From Vibrio splendidus (GTDB lineage: Bacteria > Pseudomonadota > Gammaproteobacteria > Enterobacterales > Vibrionaceae), in contig NZ_CP031055.1 of NCBI RefSeq assembly GCF_003345295.1, positions 744,001 to 808,000 of the forward strand: a stretch of DNA of 64,000 nt. Reading direction: 5' to 3'. The notes below the pieces were generated by a model. It had not been told where the DNA came from, did no database searches, and saw nothing but the letters and a program-made list of their open reading frames with translations. A program made the position numbers and the translations under genes. Of the stretch, positions 24,374-33,755 are shown piece by piece; the first letter of the stretch is position 1, and each line of letters begins with the position of its first letter.

Positions 24374-24880
24374 TTAAACTTGCTCGCTTGGGTGCCCCCA
24401 CATTAGCTTGCTTGCGTAAGGGCCAGTGACGGTTGAAGTAGATTCTCCCACGCCGTCTAGTGCGCCAGGGGTCAGTGCTTTAGCGAACCAGCACTCAAGA
24501 GGTGCAAGTGTTTTTACTGGCGGAAGCACATTATGTGGCGTGTTGTAACGGTTGCCGTAGTGGAACGGTTCTCCCATCACGAAGATAACGTCAGCGTCGA
24601 GTTGCTTCTCGGCTTCTTCCATCAATCGAGTCGCGTAGCCTTTGCCTTGGTATTCTGGCAATACAGCTAAAGGGGCAAGCACATAACACTTCAGGTGTGG
24701 TGCTGCGTCTATTGTGATTGGTGTGTAGCATGCGTGTGCTACGCCTTCATGCACGATAGAAAAGCTGCCATCGGCAATAAGATCGTCGGCAAATTCTGCG
24801 TACAGTTTTGCATGACGTTCGTCGTAAAGCCCGCCTGCAGCGGCGAAAGCTTGGTATTGAATTTCATAAGGGGTTTTCAT
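24374..24880 (-). CDS. GNAT-family N-acetyltransferase
   Basis: 168 residues. The acetyl-CoA-binding motif is LAPLAVLPEYQGKGYATRLMEEAEKQL (Q/R-x-x-G-x-G/A form), preceded by strand CYVLAPL and followed by DVIFVMGEPFHYGNRY, which resembles the YhbS-type branch. AGGAA lies 8 bp before the ATG. The acceptor substrate is unknown. It sits 113 bp downstream of a TetR-family gene on the same strand and might be co-transcribed with it. Confidence 0.87.
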   Translation of the reverse strand: MKTPYEIQYQAFAAAGGLYDERHAKLYAEFADDLIADGSFSIVHEGVAHACYTPITIDAAPHLKCYVLAPLAVLPEYQGKGYATRLMEEAEKQLDADVIFVMGEPFHYGNRYNTPHNVLPPVKTLAPLECWFAKALTPGALDGVGESTSTVTGPYASKLMWGHPSEQV

Positions 24881-24993
24881 TTGAAAAATTCCTAACTTAA
24901 ATTATTTGTTGCTAGCGTTCTCTGATAGATATCTTTAGATAGAGAGTTACTTTAGATAGCCAACAACGTTCTATTGAGCTTTAAGTGAGGTAC

Positions 24994-25560
24994 TTATAAA
25001 TCCAGCAGCAGTAAATACTTAGCTATGAAGCGCTCTTTAATTTGTTCTAACGGGTAATCACCATCCGAGAACAAGTAATTGAGTGCGATACCATCGATAT
25101 CGGCGATTAACATGTGGCCGTCGACAATGCTGTTGGCATTTGGGATGTCACATAGAATAACTTCAAAAGAATCCATCATCAGTTGGTAGCGTTCGTCCAA
25201 CAGGTCTTTTAATATCAGCCTTAACGACGGCTGACATTTCACTTGGTAATCAAGTTGATAAAACAGTTTTTGTTGTGGGTCGGCCATCGACAAGAAGATG
25301 TGCTCAATAAGGTTAATAAACCTCTCTTTTACCGACATTCCCTCACTAGACAAGTCAACACTTTCGCCGACTTCATTAATGATCTCTGCCATGCGAACAA
25401 ACACCTGTCTTAGTAGGTCATCTTTATTTTTGAAATGATGAAAAACTAAACCCTTCGATACTTTTGCCGTTTCACACACCTGTGCGATAGACGTTTTTTC
25501 AAAGCCTTGTGTCGCGAATAATTCAATCGCGGCTTGGATTGCTTGCTGCTTCTTGTCCAT
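24994..25560 (-). CDS. TetR-family regulator
   Basis: 188 residues from ATG 25560 (a GTG at 25569 would add three). The N-terminal HTH reads AIQAAIELFATQGFEKTSIAQVCETAKVSKGLVFHHFKNKDDLLRQVF, the TetR signature, followed by a helical ligand domain. A perfect 10-bp inverted repeat lies 19-44 bp upstream of the start, a typical autorepression site. Its effector and further targets are unknown; the GNAT gene downstream is the nearest candidate. Confidence 0.92.
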   Translation of the reverse strand: MDKKQQAIQAAIELFATQGFEKTSIAQVCETAKVSKGLVFHHFKNKDDLLRQVFVRMAEIINEVGESVDLSSEGMSVKERFINLIEHIFLSMADPQQKLFYQLDYQVKCQPSLRLILKDLLDERYQLMMDSFEVILCDIPNANSIVDGHMLIADIDGIALNYLFSDGDYPLEQIKERFIAKYLLLLDL

Positions 25561-25578
25561 GGGAATCACTCAATTATT

Positions 25579-25604
25579 TCACAGACCGACTATCCGGTCT
25601 GTGA
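25579..25604 (-). promoter_or_regulatory. Palindromic operator upstream of the TetR gene
   Basis: TCACAGACCG (25579-25588) and CGGTCTGTGA (25595-25604) are exact reverse complements with a 6-bp spacer. Size and place fit a TetR dimer-of-dimers or dimer site controlling the gene's own promoter. Confidence 0.75.
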
Positions 25605-25773
25605 TTTGTAGTGCGGATAATATACAACATAAATGAGGATCACAAGATCTTTAAAGATCGTTGAATTTGAGTAGGTATAGGTTTGGGAGTAGTCGGCTCA
25701 AGATAGGCAATTATCTAGAGCCTAGGTGTTCAGCGTACCCATCAGTGATATTGGCATCATCAGCACTGTAAGC

Positions 25774-26793
25774 CTACGACTTTAGTCCGGTAGGAGAGTG
25801 CCCAGTCCAATTTTTGAATGCTCGACTGAATGCGCTCGAGTCTGAAAAGCCAAGTTCGTGAGCTACATAGGTAATATTGCCGTCGTTCTGATTCAGTAAC
25901 GTCATGCTCAGTTCAAGTCGGTATTTATCGAACAAACGACGAAAGCTCACACCTTGTTGTTTAAGCTTACGATTCAGGGTTCGAGGGCTGATGTGAAGAT
26001 TGTTCGCCACGCTATCTAGGTTGGTGTCTTTCACCGCGAGCACTTTGAACGTTTCATTCACTTTGTAGATCAGGTTAGTTTTTAATGTTTTTTCCATCTG
26101 TTGATCGGCGATTCGTACTAACTCTGCATGAAAGTCAGCTTGGAATTGGCGAGGTTTCGCCTGGACAAGATCGTTAGGAAAAAGGAGATAGCGGGCGGGG
26201 AAGCCTTCCTTCATTTCAACATTAAAGACACGCTCATAGATGCTCAAGAACTCATCACCGATGGTGTTCTTGTGGATGTGAATGGCGAGCTGTTGATTCG
26301 GCGCATTAAGGTATCTGCGAACGAGCTTGATCATAATACTGAAATAGAGCCCCAAGCTGATGTGTGTCATCAGTGTGGTTTCGTCAATGTACTCGGGTGT
26401 GACGCCCCAAAGCTCAATTTCGCCACTCTCTGTTTCACGACTGAATATTTTCAGTAGCGGATGTATATGAATGGAGTAGCGACTCAGCAGTTGGCAAAAG
26501 CTGGCGAGATCTGGCGCGGTGAGCATGGCCATTACCGGCGCGCCCATTTCAAGCTCATCGAAGTAGCGAGCCGATTCATCAAATAAGTCGATCAGCTCAT
26601 GATCAAAATGTTGGTAGATATTGTTGATGGCGGTTTGAAGCTGATAAGCCGAGATCGATTCGGCGGAGCAAAGTTGTTTATAGGCCTCTGTTCCCGACCA
26701 GATGTCGCTGCTGTCTCCAATTCTAGCCTGAATAGCAGAATCTAAAGTTTTAAACCAGAATATGGGCAATTGAGTACTGAAACTTTCCACCAT
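25774..26793 (-). CDS. AraC-family regulator, N-terminal ligand-domain type
   Basis: 339 residues. The C-terminal AraC DNA-binding region has both HTHs: SVANNLHISPRTLNRKLKQQGVSFRRLFDKYRLELSMTLL and ITYVAHELGFSDSSAFSRAFKNWTGHSPTGLKS. The N-terminal part resembles the arabinose-binding-like domain of the OruR/ArgR/VirF-like branch rather than a cupin. It starts after AGGGAG. It lies between the TetR gene and the DUF2860/amidase group on the same strand, and might control the latter (inference). Confidence 0.9.
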   Translation of the reverse strand: MVESFSTQLPIFWFKTLDSAIQARIGDSSDIWSGTEAYKQLCSAESISAYQLQTAINNIYQHFDHELIDLFDESARYFDELEMGAPVMAMLTAPDLASFCQLLSRYSIHIHPLLKIFSRETESGEIELWGVTPEYIDETTLMTHISLGLYFSIMIKLVRRYLNAPNQQLAIHIHKNTIGDEFLSIYERVFNVEMKEGFPARYLLFPNDLVQAKPRQFQADFHAELVRIADQQMEKTLKTNLIYKVNETFKVLAVKDTNLDSVANNLHISPRTLNRKLKQQGVSFRRLFDKYRLELSMTLLNQNDGNITYVAHELGFSDSSAFSRAFKNWTGHSPTGLKS

Positions 26794-26897
26794 AACTCCC
26801 TGTTATTACTGGTGATTGAAGAGTGTTCTTCTCGTTAATATGCCCAAATTAAAGGATTTGTTTACGGGTTACAAGCAATGAAACTCGCAGTTCAACT

Positions 26898-27896
26898 TTA
26901 GAATTTGTAATCAACACCTACTGAAACCACGTATTGCGATGATTGGTAATACTCAATATTCGAATTTGTTGTCTTGGCGCCAAGTAGTGATACCAAAGAC
27001 CAGTTTTTTGTACCAAAGATATTGGTGTATTCATAAGCAACGAAGGCTCCAAAGTCTTTGTCTTCACGAGTCTCATTAAAGATTGGATTCTCTTTATCAT
27101 AGCTGCGTTTTGCTGCATTGAGTGTAAAAGCAAGGCCATGATTTCCAAATCTTTTCGCTAGGTTGATTTCCGCGCCAAGGCTCAAGAACGATAGTGCATC
27201 ACCCTCAGAGTCTGATGAGAAAACATTCATTGAAGGTGTGAGAATGCCAGAGCCATCTTTCAAGAAATACTGGTAACCAGACTTGAGATAAAAATATTTT
27301 CGTTCTCGAATCATTAGTGCGCGTTCTTCTTCAGTTAAACCAAGGCCCTTTAGGCCGGTGTTTTCTTTTTTAACGTCGGACTCACCAGAGGCGACATCGA
27401 GATTAAAGTTCGAGCCCATTATTCTTGAAAGCTGCATTCGAACGACATTACCGGTGAGGTCGGTTTCTTTTCTATTTGAGTCAACGGCATAAGGGTCATC
27501 CCATACTTCACCTGATATCAGAGTTGGTAAGATAGAAAATTCAACCACCATACCGTTCTCGACTTGCTGCCTATATCCAATTTCAAATGCCAACGTACCT
27601 GTGATGATGTCGTCTCTTGAGGTACCTAAGAAAAACTGTTTGTGATTCAAAGCGCCAAAGGTGTATTGCATTGAACCCAAAACAGCGACCATTCCCTCTG
27701 CTTCGGTATTACCCGACGACATTAAATCGGCTTGAGATTGATGATTGCTTTGCCCAACATCTAGGTTGCTTGAGTTTGCGGTGAAGCCTGTTAAGAAGGT
27801 CATGTTGCCACTGAAGCCTTCGCTTGGTGCTAGAGCTGCGTATGAGTAAGGTGCAAGCGTCAGGCTCGCCAAAAATAGGAAAATAATATGTTTCAT
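26898..27896 (-). CDS. DUF2860 outer-membrane protein
   Basis: 332 residues from ATG 27896, giving the signal peptide MKHIIFLFLASLTLAPYSYA; the frame extends 18 codons further without a start context. The mature part begins GFSGNMTFLTGFTANSSNLDV and ends YYQSSQYVVSVGVDYKF, with alternating strands and a terminal aromatic, as in outer-membrane barrels. I recognise it as the DUF2860 type common in vibrios; function unknown. It starts 43 bp after the amidase stop on the same strand, so co-expression is likely. Confidence 0.83.
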   Translation of the reverse strand: MKHIIFLFLASLTLAPYSYAALAPSEGFSGNMTFLTGFTANSSNLDVGQSNHQSQADLMSSGNTEAEGMVAVLGSMQYTFGALNHKQFFLGTSRDDIITGTLAFEIGYRQQVENGMVVEFSILPTLISGEVWDDPYAVDSNRKETDLTGNVVRMQLSRIMGSNFNLDVASGESDVKKENTGLKGLGLTEEERALMIRERKYFYLKSGYQYFLKDGSGILTPSMNVFSSDSEGDALSFLSLGAEINLAKRFGNHGLAFTLNAAKRSYDKENPIFNETREDKDFGAFVAYEYTNIFGTKNWSLVSLLGAKTTNSNIEYYQSSQYVVSVGVDYKF

Positions 27897-27939
27897 CAAT
27901 AGACTCGTACTTGAATGATTTTCTAAATTGAATTGCTTG

Positions 27940-29511
27940 TTAAAGCGCAATCGGGGCCTTTCTGTTTGCCCAAGGTTTGGCGTTTTCTAGTTGATAGGCC
28001 AATTCAAATAACAGGCGGTCGTTGCCCCTTGCTGCAGAAAAATGGCTACCGACGGGAAGGTTCTGCTTGTTCCAATACAAGGGAACCGACATGGCGGGAT
28101 TACCTGCCACGTTTTCGATTGGTGTATAAGACATTAATTTCTCTGAACGTACCCATATCTCTTTGCCTGAGTGCGTTTGTTGGTCGAAATATTCAATATC
28201 TAAAGGAACATGGTTTGCACAAGGAGTCAGCCATACGTCGATGTCTTTAAAGAATTCTCGGTTGTGACTGAGTGCGAAATTTCGGCATCGCTCTTGAGAG
28301 TCGGTATACAAGCTAGGAGCGGCTTTCAAGCGCGCTTGCATCGTACGAGCTAGATAGACGATGTTATCGCTTACTTTGTCGGGCATCGATTCTAGCGGAA
28401 TGCCTAGGCGGTCGAACTGCTCAGCAAAGCTTGCCATTTTGTTGCCAAATACGCCCATGTAGTTGTGCATGAATACATCGCCATCTTGTATCGGTTGATC
28501 AACTTCGATAACGATATGTCCAAGGCTCTCGAGCAAAGAGACCGTCGAACGAATAGCTGCGAGAGTATCTTCATCGGGAAGCCTGCCGTGGATATCTTTG
28601 AGGGTGACGCCAATTTTTACCTGACGGTTAAGAGAAGCATTAACCATTCCTATGGGAGTTCGAGGAAAAGGCGTCTCAAAGTCATTTTTTGTATGATGCT
28701 CTGTGACTGATACAGCCAAAGCTGCATCACGAACGGTTCTCGACATAAACGATTGATGAGTAAAATCTTCGTTTGTTGAGCCGTCAGTTAGCCCTGAAAT
28801 CAAAGATTCTCGACTTGGCTTAAAGCCAAAAATACCTGTCGCTGAAGCGGGCATGCGCGAAGAGCCGCCACCATCAGTGGAATGCACTAATGGTACATAG
28901 CCAGCAGCAATTGCCGCTGCGCCACCACCAGTCGATGAGTGAACACCTCGGCTTAGATCCCATGGGTTACGCGTCGCGCCATAAAGGGGATTCTGCGTGC
29001 AGCCTAGTGTCATCATCTCGGGGATATTCGTCATACCAATGGTGTTGAGCCCTGCATTCTGTGTTGCACGAATAAACCAAGAGGTAGCGTTGGGCTTTCT
29101 ACCTTGGTTTAGCTTCGATCCCATCGTGCATTCAAGCCCGACAACATCAACGCAGTCTTTCGCTAAGAAAGGCACGCCTGCAAAAGGGGAGTTCGGGTTA
29201 AATGAGTTGGCACGCTCTAGCGCTAAGTCAAAGCACTCAGAAACAACCGCATTAACTTGATCGTTTGTCTGGCGAATTTTATAGATGGCTTCTTGTACGA
29301 ATTCTTTTGGCGAGGCTTTTTTGTCTCTTATCAGATTTGCCATCTCAGTTGCATCCAGTGGCGAGTCAACGGTTTGGTGATCTGAAGGTAAATTTGTTGG
29401 TGAAGTTGGCGTTGCATTCGCTAAGGTCGGCAGAGAGAGAGCCGCAGCAGAAACAGCACCTTTCCCCATAACTTTGAAAAAATCTCTGCGTTTTAATTCA
29501 TTGATAGTCAT
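27940..29511 (-). CDS. Tat-exported amidase (amidase-signature family)
   Basis: 523 residues. A twin-arginine signal is visible (LKRRDFFKVMGKGAVSAAALSLPTLANA), so the folded enzyme is exported. The amidase-signature core is present: Lys in VPFLAKDCVDV, the glycine-serine stretch HSSTGGGAAAIAAG, and nucleophile region STDGGGSSRMPASATGIFGFKPS. The usual Ser-Ser of the GGSS motif is varied (TGGG, GGGSS). Such enzymes hydrolyse amides. The following DUF2860 gene and the upstream lipase-like lipoprotein suggest an envelope or extracellular substrate, which cannot be named. Confidence 0.88.
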   Translation of the reverse strand: MTINELKRRDFFKVMGKGAVSAAALSLPTLANATPTSPTNLPSDHQTVDSPLDATEMANLIRDKKASPKEFVQEAIYKIRQTNDQVNAVVSECFDLALERANSFNPNSPFAGVPFLAKDCVDVVGLECTMGSKLNQGRKPNATSWFIRATQNAGLNTIGMTNIPEMMTLGCTQNPLYGATRNPWDLSRGVHSSTGGGAAAIAAGYVPLVHSTDGGGSSRMPASATGIFGFKPSRESLISGLTDGSTNEDFTHQSFMSRTVRDAALAVSVTEHHTKNDFETPFPRTPIGMVNASLNRQVKIGVTLKDIHGRLPDEDTLAAIRSTVSLLESLGHIVIEVDQPIQDGDVFMHNYMGVFGNKMASFAEQFDRLGIPLESMPDKVSDNIVYLARTMQARLKAAPSLYTDSQERCRNFALSHNREFFKDIDVWLTPCANHVPLDIEYFDQQTHSGKEIWVRSEKLMSYTPIENVAGNPAMSVPLYWNKQNLPVGSHFSAARGNDRLLFELAYQLENAKPWANRKAPIAL

Positions 29512-29697
29512 CGTTTCTATCCCAAGTTAGAAAGTCACTATCCTTGTTTCGAAACCTAGCTCGCTAGGCTTAGCGTCACTCCGTGTGCTTATTTATGGGA
29601 TTAGAATAAAGATTAGCGTGTTGGCTTGCAGTGCAAATACCGCCAATGTTCATACCATTCACGCCAACTGGTTTGTCGGGTTATGTATAGGGAGAGG

Positions 29698-30942
29698 TTA
29701 TCGCTCAGCTGTTAACCAAAAGCTGGACAAGTCTTCAAACAGAGCGTCATTGTCTAAAATACTGAGATGGTTTTCGTTGTAACCGCGAATTTGGTCGGCA
29801 TTCAATTGAGCGGGGCGCGACAACTGGCTTGATAAATTGATGACGCCATCGCTACTGTTGGTATTAAATAGATCGCCCGAGTTATAACCAAAGGCCAAAA
29901 AGTGGGGTATGTGAATCTCACTGCTATCAATGAATAAGTCAGCGATAAATTTTCCGTCTGGATTTAAATCAACCCATGCAGGCATTACCACGGGGGAGTA
30001 CTCCATTCCTTGTTTAGCAGACTTAACACCATCAAACGGCGAAGAGATGGTGGTTACGCTGCTTACAAAGTCGCATAGCTGTCCGATTCGGCATTGACGA
30101 ATACTGTTGGTCACGATCAAGCCGCCCATGCTGTGGGCAACAACATGTAATTGTTGGATCTTATATTCAGTCACCACCGTGTGTAACAGGTTATTTAAGC
30201 CTCTCGAGTTCAAAGATAGAGATAAACCTGAAGGGTAGTTAAACACCCATATTTGGTATTTAGATTGGTCTATTTTTCCAATGAGAGGGGAGAAATCTAA
30301 AGCCGTTGCATTGATCCCATGCACAAATAAGATCGGGATTTTAGCTGGGTCATATTCAGATAAAAAATAGAGACCCGCATTACCTTCGACCAAAAATGTC
30401 AGCGGTTGCCACATACCGAGCTTTGCGTTCCCTTTCTCAAAAGGAGGATCGGTTAAATTTGCCACGGTGCCTATATCAACGAGGTCTAATTCTATTTTCA
30501 ATAGCGAAGATAACGAACGATCAACAAACGCACTTGGGGCTTCATTTTCATTAACGGATAATGAGACTTCTATTGTTGATTTGTCTTTATGAGAACGAAG
30601 TTTTACCACACTGAAAGCTTCATTGGCTTGTAGGGTAAGATCTTGATTTTTATCTTCAAAGATAAGTAGGTAGTGGACGTTATTTGATACGTGCAAGTGA
30701 ATGCTGTCACTGTCTATGATGCCATCGTAGCCATCCACTTCGCTTTTATTGATGTCTTTGATTTGTTCAATCACCACGGCAGAGCCGGAGGCAGGTTGAC
30801 TCAAGGTAACCATGTATTGATTGGTTATGGAGTCGATGGCTTCTGTCTCATTAGATAGGTTTTTAAAGTTATTGCAACCTGATAACACTGAACTGAGTAA
30901 CAATGCTGAACTGAAAAATAGTGCAGTAAGTAATCGCCTCAT
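29698..30942 (-). CDS. Lipase-like alpha/beta-hydrolase lipoprotein
   Basis: 414 residues. The signal peptide ends in lipobox LSGC (MRRLLTALFFSSALLLSSVLSGC), so it is membrane-anchored. The C-terminal half is an alpha/beta-hydrolase: oxyanion segment PILFVHGINATALDF, nucleophile elbow VVAHSMGGLIV, a candidate acid in NTNSSDGVINL and a candidate His in YNENHLSIL. It resembles lipase/PGAP1-like esterases. The N-terminal 170 residues look like a beta-rich unknown domain. It lies upstream of the amidase on the same strand, 186 bp apart. Confidence 0.82.
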   Translation of the reverse strand: MRRLLTALFFSSALLLSSVLSGCNNFKNLSNETEAIDSITNQYMVTLSQPASGSAVVIEQIKDINKSEVDGYDGIIDSDSIHLHVSNNVHYLLIFEDKNQDLTLQANEAFSVVKLRSHKDKSTIEVSLSVNENEAPSAFVDRSLSSLLKIELDLVDIGTVANLTDPPFEKGNAKLGMWQPLTFLVEGNAGLYFLSEYDPAKIPILFVHGINATALDFSPLIGKIDQSKYQIWVFNYPSGLSLSLNSRGLNNLLHTVVTEYKIQQLHVVAHSMGGLIVTNSIRQCRIGQLCDFVSSVTTISSPFDGVKSAKQGMEYSPVVMPAWVDLNPDGKFIADLFIDSSEIHIPHFLAFGYNSGDLFNTNSSDGVINLSSQLSRPAQLNADQIRGYNENHLSILDNDALFEDLSSFWLTAER

Positions 30943-31110
30943 TTTAATTTCATCCTTAAATCAACCCGATTCATCCATAAATCAAAAACCTGTGTTTAAT
31001 AGTAGCAATAAAGCAGAGAGTCATCTTATCCATTATGTTTGAGCGTATATTGTCTTGAAGACCCGCTGATTTCGGCTGTGGGAAAATTTGATATCGTTGC
31101 TATGTTGCTC

Positions 31111-31557
31111 CTACTCAAAAGCGAAACATTGTTGGTTGGGGTTGCGTAGCTTGATGATGGTATTGCTTGGGTCTACTCGATTCAACGCGTCATCATTGAG
31201 ATTAGCGTGACTGAAATCGGTGCGAAATAGATCAGCGCGACTTAGATCAACGTTGAGCATTTGTGCGTGGCTCATGTCTGAGTTTCGTAAATCGGCATCG
31301 CGGAAAGCTGTGTTGTTCAGGTTGGCGTGGCTAAAATTGGCATGGGTGATATCAGCCTCACTCATGTCAGTGCCTGATAAATCGGCGCCACTAAAATTGG
31401 TACGAATTAGGTTAGCGCAACGCAGGTCGATGTTTTGAAGTACTAGGTTACTTAGGTCGGCATTACGTAATTGTGCACGTTCACCGCCTTGGTTTTCTAG
31501 CCATAGTTTGTGTTGTTCAAGAATAGAATAAAGTTCTTGTTGAGTGTATTTGTTCAT
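31111..31557 (-). CDS. Pentapeptide-repeat protein
   Basis: 148 residues. From about residue 25 to 125 it is built of A(D/N)LxN/S-type pentapeptides (LRNADLSNLVLQNIDLRCANLIRTNF and so on), which form a right-handed quadrilateral beta-helix. The N-terminal 22 residues (YTQQELYSILEQHKLWLENQGGERAQL) are a short helix common in such proteins. No signal peptide. Relatives include Qnr-type DNA-mimics, but most have no known role; nothing here supports quinolone protection specifically. It is downstream of the rhodanese gene. Confidence 0.88.
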   Translation of the reverse strand: MNKYTQQELYSILEQHKLWLENQGGERAQLRNADLSNLVLQNIDLRCANLIRTNFSGADLSGTDMSEADITHANFSHANLNNTAFRDADLRNSDMSHAQMLNVDLSRADLFRTDFSHANLNDDALNRVDPSNTIIKLRNPNQQCFAFE

Positions 31558-31578
31558 ACTTCACATCATCATTTTATT

Positions 31579-31608
31579 GAGCCCGCTGTTCTAGTCACCA
31601 GCGGGCTC
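31579..31608. terminator. Strong hairpin after the rhodanese gene
   Basis: GAGCCCGCTG (31579-31588) and CAGCGGGCTC (31599-31608) form a perfect 10-bp stem. On the minus strand AATAAAAT follows rather than a T run, so it is a weak terminator or a message 3' end. Confidence 0.55.
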
Positions 31609-31661
31609 TCATTAACTGAAAGCTTTGTTTAGTCGTTAGCCTTATTTAATAGACAGTTCTA

Positions 31662-32084
31662 TTAAATCGGAAGTTCAATGTCACCTGATTGCTCCGCCCA
31701 AGCAGCAAAACCACCTGCGAGGTTTTTAACGGGTTTTAACCCCATCTCCGCGGCCATCTTGGCAGCGTAAAGAGAACGCAAACCGTGGGCACAATAGAAC
31801 ACGTAGGTTTTGTCTTGGTTGAACACCTTATTGTGAACGGGGCATTCAGGGTCAATCAAGAATTCCAACATGCCTCTTGGGCAAGTAAAAGCGCCGGGAA
31901 TAATGCCGAGCTTGTTTCTTTCTTCGGCTTCCCTCACATCGACAAACACGTAGTCATCAAGTGTGTTTTGTTTGTCGTCGCTGCCGTTGAATAGCGCTAT
32001 TGCTTCTTCTACCGACATATCTTCAACGACTTGGTAGGCTTCTTCTTTTAGGGCTTTAATGCCTTTGGTAATGGTTTGTGCCAT
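31662..32084 (-). CDS. Single-domain rhodanese (sulfurtransferase)
   Basis: 140 residues from ATG 32084 (AGAGAG upstream; the 19-codon extension lacks support). It has the rhodanese fold: YVFVDVREAEERNKLGIIPGAFTCPRG and the active-site loop YVFYCAHGLRSLYAAK with catalytic C98, which carries a persulfide. No signal peptide. It follows a CoA-disulfide-reductase-like gene and a cystine transporter on the same strand; these three together suggest handling of disulfide or sulfane sulfur (inference). Confidence 0.9.
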   Translation of the reverse strand: MAQTITKGIKALKEEAYQVVEDMSVEEAIALFNGSDDKQNTLDDYVFVDVREAEERNKLGIIPGAFTCPRGMLEFLIDPECPVHNKVFNQDKTYVFYCAHGLRSLYAAKMAAEMGLKPVKNLAGGFAAWAEQSGDIELPI

Positions 32085-32211
32085 GGTTTTCTCTCTTATT
32101 AAAATAGGATGACGGTTCTGTGTTTTGTGTTGCGGTGTCACTTAGTTATTTCATTCATTATCTAGTTTGGTTACTTCAAGGCAGCTATTTCGTCTGGTTA
32201 TTTTGAGACTG

Positions 32212-33660
32212 TTATTTCGCAACATTGCCCGCCACATTCAGCGCGTCCCATGTTCGTGCAAAAGGAGGAGCGTAGCTGAAATCAAGGTAACCCAATTGTT
32301 GAGTCGTCATGCCTGCAGTAATTGCAACGCCTAATGCATTTAGCCGACCTACAGCGCCTTTCTTGCTGACAATTTCGCCGCCTAAAAGGCGTTTAGATTC
32401 AGGGTCGTAAGCAAGTTTTATCTTGATGTCTTCTTGGCCGGGATAATAATCCGTTTGGTTCTTGTCATTAATGACTGAGGTACTGGTTGGCACTGCGTAT
32501 TGGTTTGCCATCCAATGAGAAATACCTGTGCTAGCAAGCTCGTAATCCAGCACTTTCAATGAAGATGAACCTAAGAAACCATCAAGGAAGGTATCTTTGC
32601 CTGCCAATTTGTCGGCCATCATTCGAGCCTGTTTATTAGCTGTGGTGGCGAGTGGCAAATACACGGGTTCATCAAGCGTTAAATGATGAACCGTCGCGCA
32701 GTCGCCCACCGCGTAAACATTCGGTACTGACGTTGCACCAAACTTATCGACTAATAACGCACCGTTGCCCATTTTTGGCAGGTCAAACAACTCGGTGTTA
32801 GGTTTGAAACCAAGCGCCAGAATCACAATGTCGGCTTGAATGGTGATGTATTCCGGTTCTACCGAATGGCTGGTGGCTTCGTTAGTGTTATTGGTCGCGG
32901 ATCGAGTTTTGCTCACTGTAAGCAGATAACTCGCTTTCTCACTATTCCCTTCGTCGCTGTCTTTTGAAGCAAAACGTTCAATGTGTTCGACTTGGGTATT
33001 GGTCAGCAGGTTGGTTCCTGTGTCACGAATGGCATCTTCGACGTCGGAGATCATCTCTGGGCTGAATTGGCGGCTCATGATGTGCGCTTCGCGCTCAATA
33101 ATGGTGATGTCTTTTCCTAAGTCATGTGCCGCATCGAACATCTCTAATCCAATAAAACCTGCACCAATGATTGCAACGCGAGGTTTATCTACTGCGAGCA
33201 TGGCTTGTTTCATGGCAACGCCATCTTCCATGCTAGTGAGTGTGTAAACATGCTCGGTGCTATTCGAATCAGCACGATCATGATTACCCACACGAAAAGA
33301 GGTCGCGAAGTCTGGAATTAAAGGGCGCGCACCTGTCGCGATGATTAACTTATCAAACGGAATATCTTGTGATTCGCCTTGCGTGTTGACTGTGATGATT
33401 TGCTCAGCAGCGTTCACTGCGACCACCTCAGTATTGATACGAACATCGAGTCCGGAATCGATGGCTTGCTGCGGCGTGCGAGAGATCATGCGATCTGTAT
33501 TTGGGAACTTGTCGCCAACAAAGTAGGGCAAACCGCAGGCACCAAACGAAAGGTAGCTGCGTTTTTCAATGACAATAACGTCATCTGTGGGTTGGTTTCT
33601 TTTGTATTTGGCAGCAAAGCTCATACCAGCAGCACTGCCACCTAAAATTACGATTTTCAT
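32212..33660 (-). CDS. CoA-disulfide-reductase-like FAD/NAD(P)H oxidoreductase
   Basis: 482 residues of the pyridine-nucleotide disulfide reductase class with a single active Cys. FAD-binding MKIVILGGSAAGMSFAAKYKR; active-site C42 in YLSFGACGLPYFVGD, as in CoA-disulfide reductase and NADH oxidase/peroxidase; NAD-binding VAIIGAGFIGLEMFDAA; FAD-contact VPNVYAVGDCATV; and a C-terminal dimer domain. Members reduce CoA disulfide, CoA persulfides or polysulfide. Unlike the fused CoADR-rhodanese enzymes, the rhodanese here is a separate downstream gene. A conserved 12-residue-plus insertion rich in S, T and N near residues 238-262 looks unusual. Confidence 0.88.
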   Translation of the reverse strand: MKIVILGGSAAGMSFAAKYKRNQPTDDVIVIEKRSYLSFGACGLPYFVGDKFPNTDRMISRTPQQAIDSGLDVRINTEVVAVNAAEQIITVNTQGESQDIPFDKLIIATGARPLIPDFATSFRVGNHDRADSNSTEHVYTLTSMEDGVAMKQAMLAVDKPRVAIIGAGFIGLEMFDAAHDLGKDITIIEREAHIMSRQFSPEMISDVEDAIRDTGTNLLTNTQVEHIERFASKDSDEGNSEKASYLLTVSKTRSATNNTNEATSHSVEPEYITIQADIVILALGFKPNTELFDLPKMGNGALLVDKFGATSVPNVYAVGDCATVHHLTLDEPVYLPLATTANKQARMMADKLAGKDTFLDGFLGSSSLKVLDYELASTGISHWMANQYAVPTSTSVINDKNQTDYYPGQEDIKIKLAYDPESKRLLGGEIVSKKGAVGRLNALGVAITAGMTTQQLGYLDFSYAPPFARTWDALNVAGNVAK

Positions 33661-33755
33661 AGTGGTACTTCTTCTTATAAGGACGCGGCATTCGCGCCCT
33701 GTGTTTATTGGGATGATTCTGAGTGACTTGAAGCGACTGACGTTAAGTTAAAAAC

